Source: Plantibacter elymi (nom. nud.) (lineage in GTDB: Bacteria; Actinomycetota; Actinomycetes; Actinomycetales; Microbacteriaceae). From it: a stretch of DNA of 64,000 bases. The position numbers and the translations under genes are program-made. Positions 17,083 through 24,988 of this stretch are shown here, in pieces. How positions within the stretch are numbered: the first letter of the stretch is position 1; every line of letters begins with the position of its first letter. The notes below the pieces were generated by a model. It did no database searches. It had not been told where the DNA came from and worked only from the letters and a program-made list of their open reading frames with translations. The stretch is taken from positions 62,001 through 126,000 of the forward strand of contig NZ_FXWJ01000006.1 of NCBI RefSeq assembly GCF_900177795.1. Direction: 5' to 3'.

Positions 17083-17903
17083 CCACCCTCGCCGGTAAGA
17101 TCATCCTCATGTCGGGCGGCAGCCGCGGCATCGGCCTCGCGATAGCCCTGCGTGCGGCCCGCGACGGCGCGAACGTCGCGATCCTCGCCAAGACCGACAC
17201 CCCCGATCCCCGCCTCGAGGGGACGATCCACACCGCAGCGGACGCGATCCGCGAGGCCGGTGGGCAGGCGCTCCCGATCCTCGGCGACGTCCGGAACGAC
17301 GACGACATCACCCGGGCTGTGTTCGAGACGGCCGGTGAGTTCGGCGGCATCGACATCGTCGTCAACAACGCGAGCGTCATCAGCCTCGCGCGCACCCTCG
17401 ACCTCGATGCGAAGCGGTACGACCTCATGCAGGACGTGAACGTGCGGGGCACGTTCATGCTGTCGCGGGCGGCCATCCCCATGCTGAAGGACGCGGAGAA
17501 CCCGCACATCCTGTCGCTGTCACCGCCGCTCAACCTCGACCCGAAGTGGCTCGGCGCGCACACCGGCTACACGCTCGCGAAGTACGGCATGTCGATGGTG
17601 ACGCTCGGTCTCGCGGCCGAGTTCGGACGCGACGGCATCGCCGCGAACACGCTCTGGCCGAAGACGACGATCAAGACGGCGGCGGTCGGCAACATCCTCG
17701 GCGGCGAGGCCCTCCTGGCGAAGAGTCGCACCCCGGAGATCTACGCCGACGCGGCCTACGAGGTCCTGACGGCGTCGGCGCGTGAGCTCACGGGCCGGTC
17801 GCTCATCGTGGAGGACGTCCTCGCCGAGGCCGGGGTCACCGACCTCGCGAAGTACTCACCGGGCGTCGACGAGTCGGAGCTCTACCCCGACATCTTCCTG
17901 TAG
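17079..17903 (+). CDS. SDR family oxidoreductase, HSDL2-like
   Basis: A 274-residue SDR with MSGGSRGIGLAIALRAARDG, VVNNASVISL and the Tyr/Lys pair in YTLAKYGMS. The catalytic serine region reads LSLSPPLNLDPKW, and GIAANTLWPKTTIKTAAV replaces the usual PG motif; both are hallmarks of HSDL2-type proteins, which are peroxisomal or acyl-lipid linked in eukaryotes and of unknown substrate in bacteria. It is translationally coupled to the enoyl-CoA hydratase by a 4-bp overlap and is the last gene of the operon. Confidence 0.85.
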   Translation: MTTLAGKIILMSGGSRGIGLAIALRAARDGANVAILAKTDTPDPRLEGTIHTAADAIREAGGQALPILGDVRNDDDITRAVFETAGEFGGIDIVVNNASVISLARTLDLDAKRYDLMQDVNVRGTFMLSRAAIPMLKDAENPHILSLSPPLNLDPKWLGAHTGYTLAKYGMSMVTLGLAAEFGRDGIAANTLWPKTTIKTAAVGNILGGEALLAKSRTPEIYADAAYEVLTASARELTGRSLIVEDVLAEAGVTDLAKYSPGVDESELYPDIFL

Positions 17904-18021
17904 CGGACGGCCCGCCCTGTCCGCTGACGGCAGAACGTGGGCTCCCCGAGCCTGGCCGACCCGCGCCTACAGTGAGAGCACGCGGTCACGGAGCCCGCGC
18001 CCGCAGCCGGAAGGAGTCGCC

Positions 18022-18354
18022 ATGTTGTACCGCGAAGCCCTCGGCGCGGCCCTGCGCACGCGTCGACTCGAACAGGGGCGCACCCTGCAGGACGTCGCGA
18101 CCGCCGCAGCCGTCTCGACGCCCTACCTGTCGGAGATCGAACGCGGCCGGAAGGACGCCTCCTCCGAGGTGGTGGTGACCATCGCCGACGCGCTCCGCAC
18201 CCGCCTCGACGCGCTCATGTTCGACATCGCCGACCGCTTCGAGACCGCGGCGGCTCCGATCGTCGTCGAGCTGCCCGTCGCCGAAGACGCGCTCGCCGAC
18301 GCGACGATCACCCCGCTGCGCCCCGCGGCCGACCCGCAGCTGCTCGCCGCCTGA
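18022..18354 (+). CDS. XRE-family regulator, ClgR-like
   Basis: A 110-residue protein with an N-terminal helix-turn-helix: ALRTRRLEQGRTLQDVA, then AAVSTPYLSEIERGRKDASSEVV. The combination of a short HTH and the ERG(R/Q)K(D/E)ASSE sequence resembles ClgR, the actinobacterial activator of clp protease genes. The C-terminal 40 residues are Ala/Pro-rich with no known domain. AAGGAG is 7 bp before the ATG. It stands alone between the acyl-CoA operon and a convergent hypothetical gene; a local role for the propionate genes is also possible. Confidence 0.75.
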   Translation: MLYREALGAALRTRRLEQGRTLQDVATAAAVSTPYLSEIERGRKDASSEVVVTIADALRTRLDALMFDIADRFETAAAPIVVELPVAEDALADATITPLRPAADPQLLAA

Positions 18355-18442
18355 CCCGACCGTCGGCGACCGTCCGCACACGGTGCTTCGTCCCGTCCGG
18401 TGACGGCCAACCGCTCGCTCGTTCGGCCATCCGTTCGCTCCG

Positions 18443-18904
18443 TCAGCCGCGGGCGAGTGCCTCGAAGGTCTCGTGGAGGAGCGGCTCGGCCGTCTCCCAC
18501 GTCGTGTCCGTGTCCCAGTCACCGAGGTCGGTGACCTCGGTGTGGCGGCCGGCCTGGTGCTTCGGCTCGGGATCGCCCGGGAGTCGCAGCCGCTGGGTGA
18601 ACCCTCCGGTCGTCCGGTCGAAGTCGAGCACGTGGAAGGCGACGTTCCGGTTCCAGTCCTCGGACGGCCACGAGATGAAGTTCACGCGCACCCGCTCCGC
18701 GGACAGTGGCCCCTCGGCGACGTAACTGCCGGGGTGGTCCTCGCCCGGCGACAGGATGCGGTACGCACCGTTCGAGCAATAGAGCAGCAGGGCCGGCACG
18801 AACGGCTTCTCCGCGAACAGCTCGGTGTAGTGGAGCGCCTCGGCTCGGACGACGTCGCCGAACAGGAGCGGGGTCCGTGGTGCCCCAGGGGTGTGGTTCG
18901 GCAT
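18443..18904 (-). CDS. Hypothetical protein
   Basis: A 153-residue soluble protein starting [19 protein letters not shown], chosen because AAGGAG lies 8 bp before this ATG while the upstream part of the frame is not protein-like. It contains [34 protein letters not shown] and [14 protein letters not shown], aromatic-rich beta-type segments. No catalytic motif or known family is recognised. It is convergent with the XRE gene and divergent from prpD, with a 263-bp gap to prpD in which I see no gene. Confidence 0.6.
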   Translation of the reverse strand: MPNHTPGAPRTPLLFGDVVRAEALHYTELFAEKPFVPALLLYCSNGAYRILSPGEDHPGSYVAEGPLSAERVRVNFISWPSEDWNRNVAFHVLDFDRTTGGFTQRLRLPGDPEPKHQAGRHTEVTDLGDWDTDTTWETAEPLLHETFEALARG

Positions 18905-19167
18905 GGTCGTCTCCTTCGGATCATCGGTACGGGTGTCACTCTGGCCGTGGCCGCCGTATGCGCGGTGTACGCGGGCTGGGTGGATGCGGAGAACGAGACT
19001 GGTATTCCACGGCGCCGGGAGAACGGCGCGACAGCAGGACCGTTCAGCGCGAAATGTCCTGTTCCCGGGCGGTTCTCGTGCTGCGGCGCGACGGACCCGC
19101 GGGCGTAGGCTGGAGGATGCGACGCCCCGCAGCACACTCGGACGGGCCGCACCCGAAAGGAACACCC

Positions 19168-20727
19168 GTGATCCAGCACCACCTGCGCGTCCACCGCAGT
19201 GACGAGAACCTCGCCCGCGAAGGACAGCTCGCCTGGCAGCTCGCCCGCGTCGCGACCGATCCGGTGGAGGTGACGCCCGAGGTCGTCGACATGATCATCA
19301 ACCGGGTGATCGACAACGCCGCCGTCGCAGCCGCCTCGCTCACGCGCCGACCCGTCTCCTCGGCTCGCGCCCAGGCGCTCAGCCACCCCGTCAGCACCGG
19401 CGGCGACGGTGCCACGGTGTTCGGGCCCGACCTCGCCCGCCGCGTCTCCCCGGAATGGGCCGCCTGGGCCAACGGCGTCGCCGTGCGTGAGCTCGACTTC
19501 CACGACACCTTCCTCGCCGCCGAGTACTCGCACCCGGGCGACAACATCCCGCCCATCGTCGCGGTGGCCCAGCACGTCGGCTGCACGGGCGCCGACCTCG
19601 TCCGCGGGATCGCGACCGGCTACGAGATCCAGATCGACCTCGCGAAGGCGATCAGCCTGCACCGACACAAGATCGACCATGTCGCACACCTCGGCCCGAG
19701 CGCCGCGGCCGGGATCGGCACGATGCTCGGACTCGATCAGGCCACCATCCACCAGGCGATCGGCCAGGCACTCCACACCACGACGGCCACCCGCCAGTCG
19801 CGCAAGGGCGAGATCTCCACCTGGAAGGCGCACGCTCCCGCGTTCGCCGGCAAGATGGCGGTCGAGGCCGTCGACCGGGCGATGCGCGGCGAGACCAGCC
19901 CGTCACCCATCTACGAGGGCGAGGACGGCGTGGTCGCCTGGCTGCTCGACGGCCCCGACGCCTCCTACGACGTCCCGTTGCCCGGCGCCGGTGAGCCGAA
20001 GCTCGCGATCCTCGACTCCTTCACGAAGGAGCACTCGGCCGAGTACCAGGCGCAGGCGTGGATCGACCTCGCCCGCAAGCTGCACCACGAGCACCCGGAC
20101 CTCTTCGCCCCTCGACACGCGGATCCTGAGCTTGTCGAAGGGCAGGGACCGCAGGTGGACCGGATCGTCCTCCACACCTCGCACCACACGCACTACGTCA
20201 TCGGCTCCGGCGCGAACGACCCGCAGAAGTACGATCCGACGGCGTCGCGCGAGACGCTCGACCACTCCATCCCCTACATCGTCGCGGTGGCGTTGCAGGA
20301 CGGCGCGTGGCACCACGTCGACTCCTACCGTCCCGAACGCGCCACCCGCGCCGACACCGTCGAGCTGTGGCACCGGATCTCGACGGCGGAGGACGCTGAG
20401 TGGACGCGCCGCTACCACTCGCTCGACCCGGCCGAACAGGCGTTCGGTGGCCGCATCGAGATCACGCTCACGGACGGGTCGACCATCGTCGACGAGATCG
20501 CCGTCGCCGACGCCCACCCGCTCGGCGCCCGTCCGTTCGCGCGCGCCGACTACGTCCACAAGTTCCGCACGCTCGCCGCCGACGTCCTCGACCCGGAGGA
20601 GATCGAGCGTTTCCTCGCGCTCGCCGAACGCCTCCCGGAGCTCGACGCCGACGAGGTCAGGCAGCTGAGCATCCAGGCCGCCTCCGGGGTCCTCGCCTCG
20701 GCACCCCACCCGACCGGCCTGTTCTGA
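19168..20727 (+). CDS. prpD: 2-methylcitrate dehydratase PrpD with repeat-derived insertion
   Basis: A 519-residue MmgE/PrpD-family enzyme that dehydrates 2-methylcitrate in the methylcitrate cycle. Typical parts are [21 protein letters not shown], here recognised by its core [27 protein letters not shown], and [18 protein letters not shown] with [13 protein letters not shown]. Around residues 316-327 the sequence [12 protein letters not shown] is encoded by a family B repeat and looks like an insertion of about 13 residues in a variable loop. GTG start with AAAGGAAC upstream. prpB follows after 31 bp. Confidence 0.92.
   Translation: MIQHHLRVHRSDENLAREGQLAWQLARVATDPVEVTPEVVDMIINRVIDNAAVAAASLTRRPVSSARAQALSHPVSTGGDGATVFGPDLARRVSPEWAAWANGVAVRELDFHDTFLAAEYSHPGDNIPPIVAVAQHVGCTGADLVRGIATGYEIQIDLAKAISLHRHKIDHVAHLGPSAAAGIGTMLGLDQATIHQAIGQALHTTTATRQSRKGEISTWKAHAPAFAGKMAVEAVDRAMRGETSPSPIYEGEDGVVAWLLDGPDASYDVPLPGAGEPKLAILDSFTKEHSAEYQAQAWIDLARKLHHEHPDLFAPRHADPELVEGQGPQVDRIVLHTSHHTHYVIGSGANDPQKYDPTASRETLDHSIPYIVAVALQDGAWHHVDSYRPERATRADTVELWHRISTAEDAEWTRRYHSLDPAEQAFGGRIEITLTDGSTIVDEIAVADAHPLGARPFARADYVHKFRTLAADVLDPEEIERFLALAERLPELDADEVRQLSIQAASGVLASAPHPTGLF
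20125..20147. repeat. Family B repeat inside prpD
   Basis: CCTGAGCTTGTCGAAGGGC followed by AGGG is the family B unit in the reverse orientation. It is read in frame as PELVEGQ. Confidence 0.75.
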
Positions 20728-20758
20728 TGCCGGCCGACCTCCAGAAGGGACTGTGCTG

Positions 20759-21658
20759 ATGCTGTACAGCGAGACCACGCCGGCCGAGAAGCGCCGGCTG
20801 TTCCGCGAGCGACTCGCCACCGGTGAGCTGCTGCGCTTCCCGGGCGCGTTCAACCCGCTCTCGGCGAGGCTCATCGAGCAGAAGGGCTTCGACGGCGTCT
20901 ACATCTCCGGCGCGGTGCTCTCCGCCGACCTCGGGCTGCCCGACATCGGACTGACGACCCTCACCGAGGTCGCCGGTCGCGCCAAACAGATCGCCCGGAT
21001 GACCGAGCTGCCCGCGATCGTCGACGCCGACACCGGCTTCGGGGAGCCGATGAACGTCGCGCGCACCGTCCAGGAGATCGAGGACGCCGGGCTCGCCGGG
21101 CTCCACATCGAGGACCAGGTCAACCCGAAGCGCTGCGGCCACCTCGACGGCAAGCAGGTCGTCGACACCTCCACCGCGCTCGGCCGGATCCGTGCCGCCG
21201 TGGACGCCCGGCGAGACCCGAACCTGCTCATCATGGCGCGCACCGACATCGCCGCCGTCGACGGGCTCGACGCCGCGATCGACCGGGCCAAGCAACTCGT
21301 CGACGCCGGAGCCGACGCGATCTTCCCCGAGGCGATGCGGTCGCTCGAGGAGTTCGCCGCCGTCCGCGACGCGGTGGACGTGCCGATCCTCGCCAACATG
21401 ACGGAGTTCGGCAAGAGCGAGCTGTTCACGAGTCAGCAACTCGCCGATGTGGGCGTGAACATCGTCATCTGGCCGGTGTCGCTCCTCCGCATCGCGATGG
21501 GCGCCGCAGGTCGCGCGCTCGACACGCTGAACGACGAGGGCTCGCTCACGAGCAAGCTCGGTGAGATGCAGCACCGTGCCGACCTCTACGAACTGATCGA
21601 CTACGAGGGCTACAACCGCTTCGACATCTCGGTCTTCAACTTCACCATCGACCGGTAG
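20759..21658 (+). CDS. prpB: Methylisocitrate lyase
   Basis: A 299-residue member of the isocitrate lyase/PEP mutase superfamily that splits 2-methylisocitrate to pyruvate and succinate. It shows FPGAFNPLSARLIEQKGFDG, VDADTGFGEP, the catalytic loop NPKRCGHLDGK, and MARTDIAAVDGLDAAI. The ATG at 20759 is preferred over the GTG at 20753 because AGAAGGGA then has a 9-bp spacing. It lies between prpD and prpC in the same direction and forms with them the methylcitrate cycle. Confidence 0.93.
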   Translation: MLYSETTPAEKRRLFRERLATGELLRFPGAFNPLSARLIEQKGFDGVYISGAVLSADLGLPDIGLTTLTEVAGRAKQIARMTELPAIVDADTGFGEPMNVARTVQEIEDAGLAGLHIEDQVNPKRCGHLDGKQVVDTSTALGRIRAAVDARRDPNLLIMARTDIAAVDGLDAAIDRAKQLVDAGADAIFPEAMRSLEEFAAVRDAVDVPILANMTEFGKSELFTSQQLADVGVNIVIWPVSLLRIAMGAAGRALDTLNDEGSLTSKLGEMQHRADLYELIDYEGYNRFDISVFNFTIDR

Positions 21659-21693
21659 GCGTCCCTCACCGGTGAACACCACCTGGGTCTCCG

Positions 21694-21715
21694 CTCCCCG
21701 AGCTTGTCGAGGGGC
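21694..21715. repeat. Family B repeat between prpB and prpC
   Basis: CTCCCCGAGCTTGTCGAGGGGC is a family B unit with compensating changes (CCCCGAG/CTCGGGG-type) that keep its symmetry. It lies in the 123-bp prpB-prpC gap. Confidence 0.65.
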
Positions 21716-21781
21716 CAGCCGGGTGCCAAGCTCGACCGACGCGCGCAGGACGCGCGCAGGCAGTACGCAAAGGAGCAACGC

Positions 21782-22906
21782 ATGACCGAAGCGACCAGCG
21801 ACATCAAGAAGGGTCTCGCCGGCGTCGTCGTCGACGTGACGAGCGTCTCGAAGGTGAACCCGGAGACGAACTCCCTGCTCTACCGCGGGTATCCGGTCCA
21901 GGAGCTCGCCGAGCACTGCAGCTTCGAGCAGGTCGCGTACCTGCTCTGGAACGGCGAACTGCCCACGGACGCCGAACTCGCTGCGTTCACGGCGTCGGAG
22001 CGAGGCCAGCGCGCGCTCGACGACAACGTCAAGGCGGCCATCGACCTCCTCCCGACCGAGAGTCACCCGATGGACGCCCTCCGCACGGCCGTCAGCGTGA
22101 TCGGCGCGAACGACCCGACCGCCGAGACCAACACCCCCGAGGCCAACGCGGTCAAGGCCGCGAGCCTGTACGCGAAGCTGCCGGCGATCGTCGCCTACGA
22201 CCAGCGCCGCCGCCACGGCCTCGAGCTCGTCCCGCCGCGCGACGACCTCGGCTACAGCGCCAACTTCCTCTTCATGACCTTCGGTGAAGAAGCCGATCCG
22301 GTCGTCGTCGACGCGTTCGACGTCTCGATGATCCTTTACGCGGAGCACTCCTTCAATGCGTCGACCTTCACCGCCCGGGTCATCACCTCGACCCTCAGCG
22401 ACCTGTACTCGGCGGTCACCGGCGCGATCGGCGCGCTCAAGGGCGCCCTGCACGGTGGGGCGAACGAAGCCGTCATGCACGTCTTCGACGAGATCGGGAC
22501 GGCTGACCAGGCCAGCGCGTGGCTCGACGCGGCGCTCGCCGAGAAGCGCAAGATCATGGGCTTCGGACACCGGGTCTACAAGAACGGCGACTCGCGCGTG
22601 CCGACGATGCTGAAGGCGTTGGAGCGGCTCGCCGAGCACTACGGCAAGCCCGAGATCCTCGAGCTGTACACGACGCTCGAAGCGGACATGGTCGCACGGA
22701 AGAACATCAAGCCGAACCTCGACTACCCCTCGGGCCCGGCGTACAACCTGATCGGGTTCGACACGGTCACGTTCACGCCGCTGTTCGTCGCCGCTCGGAT
22801 CGTCGGATGGACGGCGCACATCGCCGAGCAGCTCGCGTCGAACGCGCTCATCCGTCCGCTGTCCGAGTACGTCGGGCCGGACGAGCGGCACGTGCCGACC
22901 GACTGA
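21782..22906 (+). CDS. prpC: 2-methylcitrate synthase
   Basis: A 374-residue short-type citrate synthase homologue condensing propionyl-CoA with oxaloacetate. The catalytic histidines are in GALHGGANEAVM and MGFGHRVYK, with LYAEHSFNAST and LDYPSGPAYNLIGF completing the active site. Together with prpD and prpB this defines a methylcitrate synthase rather than the housekeeping citrate synthase. The ATG at 21782 has AAAGGAG 8 bp upstream; the extended frame crosses a family B repeat. Last gene of the propionate cluster. Confidence 0.92.
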   Translation: MTEATSDIKKGLAGVVVDVTSVSKVNPETNSLLYRGYPVQELAEHCSFEQVAYLLWNGELPTDAELAAFTASERGQRALDDNVKAAIDLLPTESHPMDALRTAVSVIGANDPTAETNTPEANAVKAASLYAKLPAIVAYDQRRRHGLELVPPRDDLGYSANFLFMTFGEEADPVVVDAFDVSMILYAEHSFNASTFTARVITSTLSDLYSAVTGAIGALKGALHGGANEAVMHVFDEIGTADQASAWLDAALAEKRKIMGFGHRVYKNGDSRVPTMLKALERLAEHYGKPEILELYTTLEADMVARKNIKPNLDYPSGPAYNLIGFDTVTFTPLFVAARIVGWTAHIAEQLASNALIRPLSEYVGPDERHVPTD

Positions 22907-22945
22907 GGGGCGAGTTCTCCACAGATTCGGCGGCAGTCCCCACGG

Positions 22946-22967
22946 CGATATTCCAGATGAGTAGCCT
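22946..22967 (+). promoter_or_regulatory. Possible promoter of secreted protein 1
   Basis: CGA, 13 bases, then TAGCCT, a spacing like that seen upstream of the other two secreted-protein genes. The -10-like TAGCCT ends 8 bp before the GTG, which would make the mRNA leaderless. Confidence 0.35.
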
Positions 22968-22975
22968 CGGTCCTC

Positions 22976-24802
22976 GTGACTGCTCTGATCCGTGCTCCGC
23001 GCTCCCTGCTCCTACGATCCACGCTCTCGGCCCTGGCCGCTGCGACCATCCTGCTCACCGCGGTGGGACTCCCGGTTCCGGCGTCCGCCGCTCCGCCTGT
23101 CGGGTCCATCGCGGATCCGCAGGAGCACGACGACGGACCCGGTGACGCGTTCGGCACCGGGGACGTCCCCGTCGCGCCGGACGCCGTGGCCCCTTCGGCA
23201 GGCACGTCGAGGGTGATCGGCAAGCTCGTCCTGCAGAACCGTTCCAGCGGATCGTCGGCGTACGTCGGGCTCTCCGCGCCGGAGTCGGGTCGCAACGTCC
23301 AGCGGCTGTACTCGTCCTCGGTGGGCGGAGCAGCGTCGCTCGCGGGAACGTATTCCCTCCCTGCCGTCGGTGCGGCCGGGCCGATCACCGGCACGGGAAC
23401 CTCCTCGACGCTCTGCCTGACGCCCGCGGGCGACGGCTCCCGCGCGCTCGTCGCAGCCCGGACGTGCACGGGGTCCCCATCGCAGGACTTCGAGTGGCGG
23501 TACGTCTCGAACAAGTGGGTGGCGGGCTACGCCCTGTACCCGGTGTCGAATCCGTACTCCTTGGGCGGGACCGACACCGATGCCTTCGTCGAGCTCACGA
23601 TGGACGCGCTCACCGATGTCGTCGTTGAGTCGCAGCTGGCCCCGATCGAGCCGTTCGAACTGCGGACCCCGGCGATCGGCGCCACGGTGGACACACCGAC
23701 CCCCACGTTCAGCGGTATCGGGCAGCCCGGATCGTCCGTCTCGATCCGCACCGACGCGCAGGCCCTGCTCGCGAGCACCAGCATCCCCCTGGACTCGACG
23801 TCCTGGTCGGTTCCGTCGATCCAGCTCGAGCCCGGCCGCTACACGGGAACCGCGACCCAGAGCGGAACCGGGTCGGATGTCCAGGTGCGTTTCGACTTCA
23901 CGGTCCCGGCGCCGCTCGCGCCCGGCGCCTCGATCCCCACGCCGACGCTCGCCCCTGGTCAGTCCGTGGAGGTGGAGGCGACGTTCAACGCCGATGCCGG
24001 TGGTCAGCGGATCGACGTCTACCACCCGGCGAACACGCGGATCACCGCGGTCGACCACCCGGCCTTCACGCTCGACTCGCTGGGCATCGGAGGAACCCTG
24101 CCGGTCGGCACGACCACCGTGAGGTTCACGCTGCGGGCCAACGACGACGCTCCCATCGGCGCGGCCATCGGCGGCAAGGTCACCTACGGTCCCTCCCGTA
24201 TCACGATCGCCGACTTCACGGCGAACATCGTCCGGGCACCGGATGAGCCGATCGCCCCCCTGGTGGTCGAGTCGCCGAGGCGTGGCGAGACGATCACTGA
24301 GACGACCCCCGTGTTCCGAGGGACCGGCGAGCCGGGTTCGCGCATCGAGATCCGTGGTGCGTGGGGCGATGTCCTCGGGGCCGTCGACCGGGTCGACGCG
24401 AGCGGTGCGTGGTCGATCACCTGGAACAAGACGCTGCTCCCCAGCCAGTATGACGGCGGTACGGTCCGGCAGTCCGTGAACGGCGCCGTGACACACACCT
24501 TCGTCTACGACTTCACGATCGTGCAGCCGCGCCTCGTCGTCAGCTCCCCGAGGATCGGTGACACACTCGTTGGCACCCGTCCGGTGTTCTCGGGAACGGC
24601 GAACCCCGGCGCGACGGTGCGGATCACCGGCGCGTGGGGGACCGACCTCGGCTCGGCGGTCGCTCACCCGCGTACCGGCGAATGGACGATCACCTGGCCT
24701 CGGGACTACCAGCCGGCGCGGTACGCCGGCGGGGTGGTCACCGAGACCGTCGGCGGAACGCTCATCAGCTCGACCGGATACGACTTCACCCTCGCTCGCT
24801 GA
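22976..24802 (+). CDS. Secreted Ig-like repeat protein 1, ricin-like N-terminal domain
   Basis: A 608-residue exported protein of unknown function. A signal peptide (LLLRSTLSALAAATILLTAVG, about residues 10-35, ending PASAAPP) precedes a two-cysteine domain (about 80-215) with LCLTPAGDG and CTGSPSQDFEWRYV, which resembles a ricin-B/beta-trefoil carbohydrate-binding fold. Then come an Ig-like repeat (about 227-312), a distinct domain (about 317-420, APGQSVEVEATFNADAGGQR to FTANIV), and two related repeats of about 90 residues (428-518 and 519-607) with WSITWNKTLLPSQYDGGTV and WTITWPRDYQPARYAGG. There is no LPXTG motif or C-terminal membrane helix, so it is probably released or held non-covalently. 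GTG start. Confidence 0.8.
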   Translation: MTALIRAPRSLLLRSTLSALAAATILLTAVGLPVPASAAPPVGSIADPQEHDDGPGDAFGTGDVPVAPDAVAPSAGTSRVIGKLVLQNRSSGSSAYVGLSAPESGRNVQRLYSSSVGGAASLAGTYSLPAVGAAGPITGTGTSSTLCLTPAGDGSRALVAARTCTGSPSQDFEWRYVSNKWVAGYALYPVSNPYSLGGTDTDAFVELTMDALTDVVVESQLAPIEPFELRTPAIGATVDTPTPTFSGIGQPGSSVSIRTDAQALLASTSIPLDSTSWSVPSIQLEPGRYTGTATQSGTGSDVQVRFDFTVPAPLAPGASIPTPTLAPGQSVEVEATFNADAGGQRIDVYHPANTRITAVDHPAFTLDSLGIGGTLPVGTTTVRFTLRANDDAPIGAAIGGKVTYGPSRITIADFTANIVRAPDEPIAPLVVESPRRGETITETTPVFRGTGEPGSRIEIRGAWGDVLGAVDRVDASGAWSITWNKTLLPSQYDGGTVRQSVNGAVTHTFVYDFTIVQPRLVVSSPRIGDTLVGTRPVFSGTANPGATVRITGAWGTDLGSAVAHPRTGEWTITWPRDYQPARYAGGVVTETVGGTLISSTGYDFTLAR

Positions 24803-24878
24803 GCTGCCCCAGGAGACTCGCGCGGATGTGGACGCCCAGTTCCTCCTGTTCAATTCTTATGCCCATCTCAAATGTGGT

Positions 24879-24900
24879 CGACTGGAATATCTGTTAGCTT
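24879..24900 (+). promoter_or_regulatory. Shared upstream element of secreted protein 2
   Basis: CGACTGGAATATCTGTTAGCTT matches the element before secreted protein 3 (CGACTGGAATACTTGTAGGCT) in 17 of 21 positions. It ends in a TANNNT -10-like box with TGT before it. The start codon is 89 bp downstream. Confidence 0.55.
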
Positions 24901-24988
24901 GGTCGAGCTCGGGCTCCGGTCGCGCGGCCCATCGGCCTCGTCGCCACGCCAGGCGATCGTTCGCAACACGAAAGGCTGCTTCCTCCCT

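Noticed and set aside
18905-19167. A gene or regulatory RNA in the 263-bp gap before prpD
   Set aside because: The frames are short or shadow-like and no stable symmetric structure was seen; probably promoter DNA only.
20657-22891. A 744-codon antisense open frame over prpB and prpC
   Set aside because: Shadow of well-supported genes; no ribosome site and no similarity.
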